Positions 49,023-62,549 of a stretch of 64,000 nucleotides of DNA are shown in pieces; the first letter of the stretch is position 1; each line of letters starts with the position of its first letter. This stretch comes from Nosema muscidifuracis (Eukaryota > Microsporidia > Nosematidae), in the NCBI GenBank assembly GCA_028335825.1, contig JAIOKI010000017.1, forward strand, positions 357,493 to 421,492. Reading direction: 5' to 3'. The position numbers were made by a program, and so were the translations under genes. Under the pieces are notes generated by a model. It saw nothing but the letters and a program-made list of their open reading frames with translations, ran no database searches and was not told where the DNA came from.

Positions 49023-51150
49023 TATATGTGTTATGTTATATAATAATTATTTTCATATAGATTTACAGTCCTATTAAAATTATGATTATATTACATATAT
49101 AATAAAAATATTTAAAATTTATTCAATCCTCTTACTTGTATTATTCTCTAATATATAGGGATAATCATAATTTTTGACTTGAGAGATGGGTAGAATTTAT
49201 AATTTTAATAGAGTAGAGAGAGATTATATATATAATATTAGTAGATAGACAAAATAATTATAAATTGAGATACAGAATATTTTATTATATTTAATAAAGA
49301 TATGACTTTATAAGTAAATAAGAATGACATAAAATTATCATAGTATTAATATAATTAATTATTTATATAAATTGAAAAGAATAAAATATCTTATATTTAT
49401 AATGTTTAGAATTGAAGATGTTATTTATATATGATGATATAATAGAGTTAATTTAAGAAATTATAAAGATATTCAAAAAATATTATTATATGAAATTAAA
49501 TAGTATTATGATAATATCAGAGTTGTATTTGAAAAATATTTATTATATCAATAAAGTATTTCTTTAATATTTTTATTTCTTAATAAAGTCAATTAATAAA
49601 TGACTCAATTATATTATTAAATGAGATCTTATTTTTATAACTATTCTAAGATTTGTATTATAATAATCTAAATTTATATTTCTATTGTCTTTTTAAATTA
49701 AAAGAATATAGAAAATAAAGAATTTTATAAGAGAATACTCGATTGAAATGTCATTAAATAATAATTATTATATTCAAAAAAACAATGAGAAAATATTGGA
49801 TATAAAAAAAGAAGTAAATTGATATAAGTCATAGAGAAAAGACCTCAAAATATTAAGGTAAAAAAAATAATTATTGACCAGGTATGAAAGAATAGATCGA
49901 AATTAAGATTAGAAAGAGTGTAATGTATCAAAAGTATACTCAAAAAACGAATGATTTGTATGAAAAAATTGAAGTGAATTTTATTGATTTTATAGAATTA
50001 ATGTATTATAGAGATATTGATATCATATATAGAAGATAATGAGATAGATATTAAAAATTAAAAAATACATCAGAAATAGTAGAATTCTTAATCATTTATG
50101 TATTCAAGAGAAAAAATTACAGATAATGGAATAGAGTTTATAAATTATAGAAAAGTAAACATGAATAGAATAAGAAAAAAAGAAAGTATATTAAAAGTAA
50201 TAAGAGTTTGTTTATAGAAAAGTATAATATTAGTCATCATATTAGACTAATCTATATGACAATAGAAATAGTTAAATATAAATCGAGTAGATAGAGAAAG
50301 AATACAGTCTTAAAAAATATTGAAAAATGGTAACAAAAGAAGTTTTTATAAATTAATAAACTTTTTAGATTAGTATATATATTAGAGAAGATATTTAAAT
50401 TTATGTAAAAACATTAAAGTATGTCTCTTATATAATGAGAGACTATTAAAGAATAGACATTATGATTTAAGAGTATTGAGATGATCAGTAAGAATTTGAA
50501 ACTAATTGTCTATTAAATATTATTATAAAAGTATACATTAATTATGGAAATTTTGCATAGATAATTTAATTAAAGAAAGTAGTAAAATACTAAATTTTAA
50601 TTAATTTGTAAAGTTTTTATATACAACTTATTAGAATATATTTTAAGTGTTGTAAAATATCCTCTTACAATCTGAGTATAGGTAGGTTATAAAAAAAATG
50701 ACATACATGTTCTAATATTTCATTATTAATAAGATTATTTTGAAAAAAAATGGATTTATATATCAATATGAAGATTATCTTATGAGTGTTAGAAATTCGA
50801 AATGATAGATCTTTTGTTTTTAGTTTGATATTTTTCCATTGGACATCTCTAAAAAAGAAAGACATGTCTGCATCTATCCATGATATAAAATAAAACCTAA
50901 AATTTATATATTTTAATATTCAGATCTTACTTCTGTGGTTAATAAAGTTATAATACGAGGTAATAATTATCTTTTTGTAATCATTCACATATTTGATAGT
51001 ATGTCATGCTTATTATTATTTTAAATTTCTATTTAAGATAAATATTAATATTATTCAAAATATTTTAATAATGACTATCTAAAGATTTTCTGTTCTCATA
51101 ACAAAAAAATGACTTTTATTATAAGGGGATAAATATCAAATCAAAATATT
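49023..51150. other. AT-rich spacer with an LTR-element fossil
   Basis: Apart from the fossil at about 49.9-50.4 kb there is only AT-rich sequence. A 66-codon minus-strand frame at 50665-50865 has no start signal and looks accidental. Confidence 0.35.
49860..50370 (+). mobile_element. Old Ty3/gypsy-like fossil, integrase-like part
   Basis: Coding-like runs on the plus strand resemble an integrase core, including an ITDNGIEFI phrase and a following HH segment in the expected order. Heavily decayed with many breaks, therefore old. The ends and LTRs were not found. Confidence 0.35.
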
Positions 51151-52048
51151 TTAATAATTATTAGCTACTAAAATAAATATCAATAATGATATAATGACTG
51201 TAAAAAATCCAATTTTTAAAGATTTGTATTTGTTATTCTTTGCACAATACATTACACAACCCAGTATAATAATAAATATTATAGATCCTACTACAGTCAA
51301 GGATTTTGTATAATCACTCTTCTTTGTACTTATATTAAGTGTATTATTCAAAATATTGTATTCACCAGTTATCTCTCTTTTATTTCTAAATTTCTGAGAG
51401 AATAAGTTTAATAATTCTTTATGTGTCATATTATCATCTTCAAATATTTTTAAAGACTTACCAAAGAAATCACCCATTTGTTGTAAAATCTTCATTTTGA
51501 CATTCATTCGGAAATTTACCATCGAATGAATCTAAAATACATTCAGGTTTATTTAAGCATTGATCTCTTAGTTCAGCACTAGCACACTGAAGTTTAGAAA
51601 AATAAACTTCATCTTCGCATGTATCATAGAGAGATCTATAAAAATCATTTTTTGAATTTAAAATATTTCGACCTTGTATGACTTGTTTTATCTTATCATC
51701 TTCTGGTAGAAACATCAATCCACAGCAGTTTATATATTCAGTATCATCATACAGATCTTCTAAATTGAAATATTGACAATCAGTATTAAAATTTATTTCT
51801 TTCATTATATCTGATACACAGTCAGGATCACAAACACAAAACTTCTTTGTATTCCTTACTAAACATTTAGGGAAAGAAGATATACAAGAATTATTACCAG
51901 AAGACGATTTACAAATTGCATTTATAATAATGTTAATATGAGAAATCTTTTCAATGTATAATTTTATATAATCAACATGTTTGTTATTATAAAAATCGAT
52001 CTCATCTGAAATATGTGGATCTTTAGATTGTAATAAGGGTGGTATCAT
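51151..52048 (-). pseudogene. CKC-family paralog E, split by a frame change
   Basis: Two overlapping minus-strand frames together make one family member. The first (52048-51470) has PKCLVRNTKKFCVCDPDC, TDC, NCCG, DTCED, LQCASAELRDQC, PEC and NECQNEDF, the family ectodomain, and ends shortly after at TGA. The second, in the frame one base further on (51522-51151), starts where the relatives have NNQI..I (QQMGDFFGKSLKIF), then FRNKREI where others carry the R-x-x-R-S site, and two hydrophobic segments (SLTVVGSIIFIIILGCVMYC and a last one). Switching near 51480 would join them. An ATG at 52046-52048 is used; upstream a TTG frame gives a hydrophobic run (LLLLIILVYKYIITSIY) that would be the only signal-like leader in the family. 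No CCC precedes the ATG. Confidence 0.75.
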
Positions 52049-54500
52049 TTTGTAGATGCTTGTAATGATATATTTATACACTAGAATAATTAATAAAAGT
52101 AACTTATTTATCAAATAATATTATGATTAATTAAATAAAAGTAATTATTTTATATTATTTGAATAAAACTGATTCATCAATAAAATATAAAATATCAATT
52201 AAAAACGAATAACTGTAAACAAATTTAATTAATTAAATTAAAATATTAATTATAAATGAATAACTGTAAACAAAATTAAATAAATAAATATAAAATTAAT
52301 TAAATTAAAGTATTAATTAAAACATAATGCTTTAAATATTTATATCTAACATTAAAGAAATTTATAAAATAATATATGATAAATGAATTATATTAATGAT
52401 CATTTATTCAATTGATAAATACTTTATATGTTATGGATGATATGAGTATATATCTTTTAATACTTAAATAATAAGATATTTAATAAGATTTGAAGAATAC
52501 AATATAAAACAACTATATAATAATATTAAAAGAATTTATATAATTATACATTTAAGATATCAATATAAATTAATAAATCTATTTATCAAGAAGATTATAA
52601 ATATATTGATATAAGTTATTTTATTAGTATCATTATTTCTCAATGCTTTAGAGATATCTCTTTCATCTCAAAAAATTACTTCTTCAATTTTATAATAGAA
52701 CTAAATCTTTTATTCATTAAATTATAGATGATCTATTACAATGTATATGAATACTTTTAAATAAAGTCTATGAAATAAAATAATAGTCTTATCATATATG
52801 AATATATTTTATATCAATTATATTATTTATTGAGAAAGAATAATATTTATTTGTTGAGTAATAATTATATTGATTCTAGTTAATTTAATATAACTTGTTA
52901 ATAAGTTTAGAAACATCAACTACATAATTTTAAATCAACATTCTATATTTATGAGAAGATAAAATACTTCTTCAATATTTTTAGACTTAATTTGTAGAAA
53001 CAACAGATATAATTACCTCATGATACAAATATTGAGATTATAAATTAGAATTAAAGAATGAGAATATATTGAAATCATAAAATTATATTTTTATATTTTC
53101 ATAAGAATATTTATAAAATTAGGTAAGAAGTTTTTCAATGATACTGAAATAAATATGTACTGACAATTATGACAAATTATCATGATTTTAGAAAAATGAA
53201 TATATTTGATATATTATTGTAACTCATTCATAAAATACCATTTGATCAAAATAATATTATGAAATTATAAATTTAAACATATATAATAATGAAAAATAAA
53301 ATGATTAATATTTACAAGTGATACTTTTATAATCTCATAAAGATAAGTAAAAGAAACTAAAATTTATAAAATACTTACAGATCATGAACTAGATTATTAA
53401 ATGAGATAAAGGTCTAAGAATTCTCAAAGATATTTTTTCACTGATAGAAATCTTAAGTAAATGAAAGCATATTCTTAAATTAAAAAACATAAATCTAATG
53501 TAACAATTTTAGAGATATTTATTGAATAATATAACAAACGTTATTCATCAAAAAAGAAAGAAATCTCACTTAGATAAGTGAATATAAATATATAGTTAGA
53601 TGAGTATGACTAAAGTTAATCATAAAGAGATAGAAGATGTAGAAATAACAAGAAAAAAATAAACTCAATAAAGTAAAGTACATATTGACCAAAATTCACT
53701 AAATTTAATTTTCAACATTTTTTACAAAATCTTTATATATAGGATATAACTCAAATAATTTATCAAGAAATGATTTTTGGATAGATAATATAGTTGAAGA
53801 AATAATCAGAGCTAAATACACAACAATTAAAAAATTGAAAAATATTTTAAATCTAAAAATTTACAATAATAATATTATTCATATAAGCAAACATTAATTT
53901 ACAACATTAAATTCAAATTATATTAAAAACAAATAAATAGATATATCTAAGAAAACTAGACAAAGGAACAAGGCATAAGACATAAACTCATAGAAAATTA
54001 AAGAAACTATTTATTATGATTAGAATATTAATTAATTAAACAAGATACATTTGTTATTTTTAGAAGATAAATTTAAGATTATAATAAGTTGACTTCTAAA
54101 TTGAATAGCATAAGAATAATTTAAATTATTATTCTGTTTTTCAAGACATAATGATTTATATAATATTGTGAAAGAGTATAGAGATTGATACGATGAGGAG
54201 AAGGTGATAAATGAATAACGTATTTGATACTAAAAGAGATTCCTTTGATTAGCAAAGTATTTAGATCAATTATTTGCATGTCTAAATATACTACATATAA
54301 ATTGTAAAATATTGTGTAAAAATACTCAGTATTATGTGTGTAAGACTACAAAGATCAATCACTTACCAATATAACTTTTAATAGGGTATACATATATAAG
54401 TAAAAGACTAACAAATTATAAAAGATGAACTATTTAATATAAAACTTAGATTAATAAAGTATAAAATAAATATAGAAATTTATTAAATAAGTAAAAAAAC
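52049..54500. other. AT-rich region with faint element remnants
   Basis: Mostly featureless. A faint run near 53340-53560 resembles the end of an LTR-element integrase (LTDHELDY, later IEYYNKRYSS-like), too decayed to call. No gene is supported. Confidence 0.3.
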
Positions 54501-54859
54501 TTAATGAAATATACTCAAATTATGTTTGAACAAGATTATTATATAACCTCATGTTATAAAAATAGATGAACTTCTAACGATATTGTAAGAGAAAGAAATT
54601 AATTTATATAGTAGGACTAGAAATAAATATAAAAGAATAGTCTACTAACATAGAAATCTGTTAAGATTTTAATAAATTACTAAAAATACATATTAGATAT
54701 AATTACTTAAAAATAAAAGTTGTGAATCATTGAGATTAGAGTATGAAAATATATTAAATTTAAATCTAATTAACATGTTATATCATTGAATAAATATATA
54801 AATATAGAGAACTAGATGATTCTAACTGATAGATTTTTATTAAATATTACATACACTAT

Positions 54860-55620
54860 CAATCAGTATGTAAATAAAGGGTTCATTTATCTAGAAAAAA
54901 GACTACAATGAGACTAGAATGCTGAATAAAAGGGGTGAAAATATTCATATAAGAGTAGTAATGATATTGAATAAGTTTAATGAGACTATAAAAATACATA
55001 AATTATTATCTAGAACCAGATTTTTTTATTTAAGTATTTAATATAAATAATCACACTAAACTATTTAGATAATATAAAGACTCACTAGTTACATGTTAAA
55101 TATTCTGGAATACTGTTTACAAAAGGAAACTAGTTACCCAGAGAATTAGAAGCATTATTCAGCTACCAGATATATATTCTTTGAAGAAGGTAATGTTCAA
55201 CGATGATAGAATATGAGATACATAATGAAGCTTTAAGATGTATACATCTATGAATTAGATATTACTACAAAAAATGTAGATATTAAAATGTTATATAATA
55301 GATCATATATCTTTAATATTGATAATCTCAAAATGAAATATTCTCTTCAAGGTTGGAATTATAGAATCGAAAATCTGAGAATAGAGAAATAACATATAAT
55401 ATGATCTGTTAAATAATCACTTATTTTTTTATATACAAATAAAGTCAATATTAATACCAAATTTAGTAGATGTGATATGACTAATTTCCACTTTCAAGAT
55501 TAAATTCATTATAGATACAAATAAACCATATATTTAAACAAGAGTCTTCTAGATTACATTAGAGACACTATTGATGAAGAAAAATGAAAAGAGAAAATAT
55601 TGATAAAATAAAGACTATAT
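54860..55620 (+). mobile_element. Old decayed LINE, from thumb to endonuclease
   Basis: Homologous in order to the young LINE: KGSFI.KKTTMRLEC near 54875 (young ERLYLPRSEMGRGL), FTKGN....ELEALF near 55125 (young LVKGNNQARSEAIYCF), YEIHNEALRCIHL near 55210-55250 (young MKRHNEVVRCIHL), and a weak match to the KTLES end (ITLETL) near 55560. Several stops and frame changes separate these. The HNE.xRCIHL match is the strongest. A full-length ancestor probably reached further left but cannot be followed. Confidence 0.55.
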
Positions 55621-55895
55621 TCAAATAAATTATTTTCTGATTATATCATCAAATTAATTTACATAGAAATTGTATAAGAATATATTCACAGTAACTAAAA
55701 AATCAAAAATTATTTATTGAAATATTTATGAAAAAAAGGTATAAATAAATATAAAAATTATAATATTTAACAATTAATGACAAAAGTAACATATTAGAAG
55801 ATATTTTAAATTAAATATTTAATTATAAAAATATATCAATATATTAACAATAAATTTTAAAATGATTATTTAAATAATCTATACTAATTAAATAT

Positions 55896-56900
55896 TTAAT
55901 TAATCATAAATATATCATTTCTTAGAATGAATAATATAAATAAAACTATTGTAAAAGATAAAGAAGCTACTAATAATAATATTCTATTTTTATTAGTCTT
56001 ATTCTTACGTATTAGCACACTTATCAACCCTATAAACAATATTAATACAAAACCAACTGGTATTGCTATTGAAGAAATCTTTTTATTTATACTATCAAGA
56101 TTGTCTTTGATAAGAGGAATATTTATTGAATTATAATACGAATCATTTAGACTTCTTTTTTGTAAATTCTTATCATTTACTTCAATATTCGAAGTACTAT
56201 TAATATTAAGCATTCTAAAATTAAATATATTTTCAAGTTTTCTGATATGTTTTTCGAAATCTATATTAGAACATTCATCAAAATTAATCTTATTAAAAAT
56301 CTCTTCAGTACATTCAATTTCATTATGACATTGATCACGAAATTCAAGAGTAGCACAATTTGAAGAATCATAAATCTTTGATGTATAACATAATTTTACA
56401 ATCTCTCTATAAAAAAGATTAGAAGCTAGTTCTTTATTGTCCTCATATCTGTAATATTTTATTTACCCATCAATAAATTTAGAAGGCCAGCAACAATTTA
56501 AATATTGATTATCATTATATATTGTATCTGTATCGAATAAATATTTAAATCTTCTTTAAATTTACATAACTTTCTAATAGAGCTCTGTAAACATTTAGGA
56601 TAATTGATCATACATTTCTGCAAAGTTAATGTAGAATATTCAATTTCTTTACATAAGTTCTATATTCTTTATTATACCAGTCAATGAGAGTTTTATATTC
56701 AAAAGACTTTTCATTAGTATCTGATTCAGTAAGTATTATATTCTTGACAACTGGTATGTTTTCTTCATATTTTATATCAATATAAATATCTACAGATTTT
56801 GATGATGATTGTTCTTTAGTATCATCATATGATAATTGTATTGTCAAGACAGAAATATTCGATTCAGATGAAATATTTTTTTCCTAATTTATAGAAGTAT
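55896..56900 (-). pseudogene. CKC-family paralog F, decayed
   Basis: Family parts are spread over at least three frame segments on the minus strand. From about 56850 to 56640 there is the N-terminal part with FEYKTLIDWYNKEYRT (family F..WR.K..E.Y). In another frame around 56650-56560 comes LCKEIEYS and YPKCLQSSIRKLC (family core). From 56462 to 55896 an open frame holds KLC, NCATLEFRDQC, EC and DEC, the last cysteines, then NLQKRSL (KR-S site) and a membrane segment with a second hydrophobic stretch. The CxCxxxC core is damaged, and at least two frame changes and one stop are present. No CCC-led start was found. It is a dead or dying copy of a host gene family. Confidence 0.7.
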
Positions 56901-59900
56901 TATCTAAATATGAGTTTTTATCCACGATACCCTTCTACAATTTGTATCATTAAGCATATATTTTTAATTAAATAACTTTTTTATAAAGATACAATATATT
57001 TCATATTTAATACATCTAAATAGTAGAATAAGAAACATTATTTAATTAATCAATTAATTTACAAAAAATATATTGTATATTTATAAAATATACTTTTTAT
57101 ACATACACTTAGTTAAATAGATCATTTAGCATAAGAAATCATCAAATAAATTAAAATTATAGAAAATATTAATTTATTCAAAATTATTATAGAGGGATAT
57201 TTTTTAAACTGAAATAAAATTGGGGAGTAAAAAAAATAAATTTTCTGTTTATTTATAATAATATATTCAATTAACAAAGTATAATATCCAATAATACGAT
57301 GATAGAAATTTATAAAAATAATGATGAAAATTTATAATTATAGAATTATTGAAATATTCATGAGATGATATCTGACATATATTTTAGAAATAGAAAAAAA
57401 TATTTAGAAAAATTAAACAGACAGAATGATTGATTTAATCACAAATCATAATATATATAAGATTTTTTGATTTATATTGTTATAAATACTTGTATTATAT
57501 AAAAGGTTAGAATTATAAAATTATTAATAAAGATGAATATTAAAAAGAACAAGATATTACATAAGTTATATCACTAATTTATAATCATGAGATATTATTA
57601 ATAAATTTCATATAAAATGTAATTTAATTAGTGTAATTTTTTTTGAATAATTTCTATGTCTTTCATGATATGAAAATAAATAATATTGATGCTTTAATTT
57701 AGAAGTTTTATCACAAGTTCTAGATATTGTAAAATATTGAGATATATCTATGATTTATGTAAGTACATGAAAATTTAAAATATTAAAATATCTTACTTAT
57801 GTTATTAATAGAAATATATATCATGTAAATATTTTATTATTTTATCATATATAAAAGTAATATCTAAAGAATAAAAAACATAAATTTGAAATAACGGTAA
57901 AAAATTAAGAAAAGTCAATTATTATAAATAAAAAGAGAAATTATTCTAATACACAATATTAGAGATAAAATATAAAAAAGTTAAAAATTTATAATTCCTG
58001 TAGATAGTTGAAATAACAAAAATGAAATTATTTTTAATAAGATATTTGTATATATTTAGAGTATAAATATTGCTAAATCATTAATTCTTGTACTCTTGTA
58101 CTTTCTTCTATTATCAGTCATCATATACACATTAGATTGTATTAAATTAGTTTTACAGTCCTTATGAAAATTTTTATATTCTCTCTTATACAAGAATAAT
58201 ATCTAATAAGTATAGATATTACAAAAAATGATATAAGTAAAATAGATCATGATATTCTTATACTATATAATATAAAAATATATGATGAAGTATAAATATT
58301 CTTTATGTATAAGAAAAGTATAGATTAGAATATATAATTTAATAATATACTATTTTCTGTGTAAAATTACTTTGATCCTCTAATATTCTAATTATATCTA
58401 AATTATTGAAATATACTTAATAAAGATCTGACATAATTTTAATCTAAAAATCTATTTATGATAATGATACTTAATATAAAGAAAGAAATATAAATTTTAA
58501 GACATTTATCATAAACTGTGTACAATGTTGATTAAATAAGTCGAGTCATACTAAATTTTCTTTATTCATTAATTCTATGAGATATAAAAAAATGATCTTA
58601 TTTAAGAGGGATAAAAAATATTATTAGATTTAATTGTCAATGATATATAGATTAGTAAGACATAAGAAATTTTTTATCAATAATAAATATTTGAAAGATA
58701 TTTTTTAGATTCTATTTTATGATTGATTGAACATCAATGAAGATATTATATGACACATCTATAAAAATTAATTAGTGATTCAAAAAAGAATACTAAAATA
58801 TTTATTTGTGATGTTATTTAGATGATATAATTGTAATATCATGTTCAAATATAGATTTCATTTTTATGAGTTATTTATATATATATAGATTTAAATTCAA
58901 GTTAATAAGGGTTCAAGAATTATATTTATAGTAAAGAATGTTTAATCTCACAATAGTATTGAATATAAGAAATTTATACTCAATAATTTTAGTTAGAAAA
59001 GTTTTGTAAATACTTAATTAAAATTATATATATTTAAATAATAGAAGATTTTTATATCTTAATACTAAATATTAGATCAATTATTTTTGTTACTTGTATT
59101 ATAATGTATTATTTTAATAATAAAAAAATAATTATAAAGTAAGTTAATATTCTAAAATAAAAACTGTATTCGACAAAATACAATTCATATTTTATTAAAT
59201 AAACAATTTAATAATTACATCATTAAAATATCTTTTCATAATATGTACATTATATAGCATAATGATGATAAGAAAATTTACAAACCAAGAGCTGAATATT
59301 TTTATATGCTAATACATCTAGAAATCTCATGAATAAAATTTATATAAAATACACAGGTATTATGATGAAATATTTAGACTTTTGATCGTCTTCTATTTCA
59401 TTTGATGAATATGTTAAAAAATAGAATTATAATATATAGAAAACCTATGATCAAATAATCTTGTATCTATTTTTTAATCTTCTTCATTTGTAAAACATTC
59501 AAATTGTCTTTAAGATTACTATTTTTCAGTTATTAAGAAATGAAAGATTGAAACGGTATCTTTTAAATATCTTATATCTAAATTTATATGTAGTAAATTT
59601 TTAAGATTTATAATTATCAATATCTATACACAGATCATCAATTTCTTTAATAATATTAATATTAGCTTCTTTAACGTTATGAAAATAAGCGTAGGATATT
59701 ATCAATTTTAAAAGATTAACAAAATCTTACATATGTGTCTTAACTAAAATAATTATTCATATCTAATAATGATAATTCTTCTATACACTAGTTATTACAA
59801 TAACATAAACTTTGAATTGATTTTAATAAACACTAAAAATAACTCATTATAAATTACATATAATTATTTATTACTTAATTTTACACATTATTATTATATA

Positions 59901-61900
59901 TCTAATACTATTTTATAAATTCTTCATAAGCTATCAATGCAAAATAGTTCATTCTCATTGATTCTTCTATACAATATTATTTTTGATTGAGTCTTAATTT
60001 TCACTATATTCTTTATTTCTATTATCAGTACCAGTATTTCAGAATCAATTGAAGATAATTCTGATGTACTATTTTTAACTAGATCATCTTATTCTAGATT
60101 GATCATATTATCAGAATTTAATATATTTTGATTTTCTTGTGAATTCATATGAATCTTAATAATCTCTTTTTAACATTTCAAATTTATCATTATTTACCAT
60201 TGATAAGACTGATTAGTTTTCAAATTAAAATTTAATATTTTTAGTTTATTATCAGAAGGTTATGTGTAATATTTCTGTTACATGAAATTATTCATATAAT
60301 CTAAAAATTATTAGTTAGATATTTACACCTTATTAAAAGTATTTAAATTAAATATCATGTTATAGATTAAGTGTATTTGATAATGATAATCGTTTAGAAT
60401 TAAAAATCTAAGAAAATGATAAATTAACTATTTTTAAAGATGATATAAATAAATCAATTTCTTATCAAATGATTTACATAAACTATGTTTATATTTATAT
60501 CTCTGATTTACTAAAAAATACAAGGAGGCTTTATCAAATAAGAAGACTGAGAACATGTGAACATTTAATAATTGTATAAGACTGAAGTAATTACTTTATT
60601 TCAAATAAGAATAAATTGTGAGTATAAGGAGAAGAATATATAAAATATGTTAAGTTTATAATGATATGTAACTATTAAAATTCATAAGATTAAATTTTAT
60701 TGATGAATCTTCTTATAATATTAAAGAAAATTATTTTACTTAAGAACTAGAAGTATCAGATAAATTATTAATTATAGTATCTTTAACAGAAAAGTGATTT
60801 TCTAGTCATTGATAAGTTAAGTATTGAATAAATAATAATAGACAAATAAGAAATTATATTATAGAAATAAAATATATGTTACATAAAACATTAAGTAAAT
60901 AAATTAAATTATACTAATTAAACAAATTTGTAATAGAATTAGTAATAACATTAAAAATAATATATATTTCATAATAAACTTTTTGTCATAAAATTTGATT
61001 TCTATTTTATAAATATGATAATGATTAATCTTATAAATTTTCAGTATACATAGATTTATTTTTATTGAATTTTATACAGTTTAAATATTTAACTAAGTAA
61101 AGATAAATATAACATGATCTAAATACTATGTCAATTATTCTATTAATAAATAATATTTTTACATTTATCAAAAACTGAAATACATTCATAAACTAATTAT
61201 ATTAAATTCAAGATAAAATACATATACTCACATTAATATTTAATATATAATAAAAAACAGTATTATATACTTTCCTGTATTTTTTAATATATAGAATCTA
61301 AATTCAAGTTTTATCTATGAGGGAAAAATAATATATTAATAAATAATCTGACATAATTAAAATTATTTAAAAAAGATTTTTATAATTGTGTGTAGATAAT
61401 ATGATGTACAAGATTAAATCAAAGATAAAACTATATTCGATTAATTAATAATTAAAATAAGAAGATACTTGTTTTTTTATTATAAACAAACATATTTAAA
61501 GTCTTTGTAAATTAAAACATTTAATTATTTATATTGAATTATCGTATTAAGTACAAAGTAATTGGTACTTCATTCAGAAATATTCATCCATAACTGAAGA
61601 TAATATAACTGGTTATAATCGTATATAAATTCATATATAAATATAAGGATAACTTTTGATTTCAATGACATAAATAAACCTTTAGTATATAATATAATTG
61701 AATTATCATAATATTAGACAAAGAATTTCAAGAAATCAATAAGCTTGAAATATATAGATGGTTCAAAATAATGAATAATGTAGACAAAATTAAGTAAATC
61801 TGATTATGAAATAATAAATTGTCACAGAAGTATTTAAAGTTTTGTAGAAAATCACATATGAGAAATAGAAAATGTTTCTTAAAAATGAATAGATGTTGTT
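56901..61900. other. 5-kb gene-free AT-rich tract
   Basis: No supported gene on either strand. One remnant stands out: on the minus strand between about 60170 and 59900 a run of some 70 codons (NSQENQNILNSDNMINLE, then DLVKNSTSELSSIDSEILVL and on to a basic end) with one early stop, Ser/Asn-rich and of unknown origin. The rest shows neither tandem arrays nor coding-like composition. Confidence 0.4.
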
Positions 61901-62549
61901 GATATTTATAAGTCATTATAAAGAAAAGAACAAAGATATTAGAATATATTGAAGAAAGTTAGATTAAAACACGACGTATAAGATACCAGGGTATGTTTCA
62001 ATAAAATTATTATTTGTGGAGTTAGAAAAGAATATTCAATAGTAAAACATATATACTGACACTAAATAATATACTTGAAATATATAGCAATAAAATGATT
62101 AATAAAGAGAAAATTGATGATGTAATATATCCAAGATTTAACAAATAATTGATATATAGTAAAGAAGATTGTTTATAAAATAAGTATTAGGAATCAAGAA
62201 GAAATTTCGATATAAAAGTAAAGGTAGTATAATAAAATATTAAATGTAGAATATTTGATATATCTACAAAATTTAAAATAAAGTAGTATTTGATACTAGC
62301 ATGATGTATATATTCATATTATCTTCAATTTATAAAAGAGTGAAAATACCTTGAAAAGAAATTTAAGATATATATTATAAAAAGAAAGAATATTTTCTAA
62401 AGTTTTATATTATACCTTAGGGAATCATAAATAAGAACATAAAATATTCATCTAGTCTATGATAGAAATGTAGAGAAGAATTACAATATTTTTAAAAAAT
62501 ATAAAGATGATATGGAAGAAGTATTAAAGTTTCTGTTATCGAAATATTA

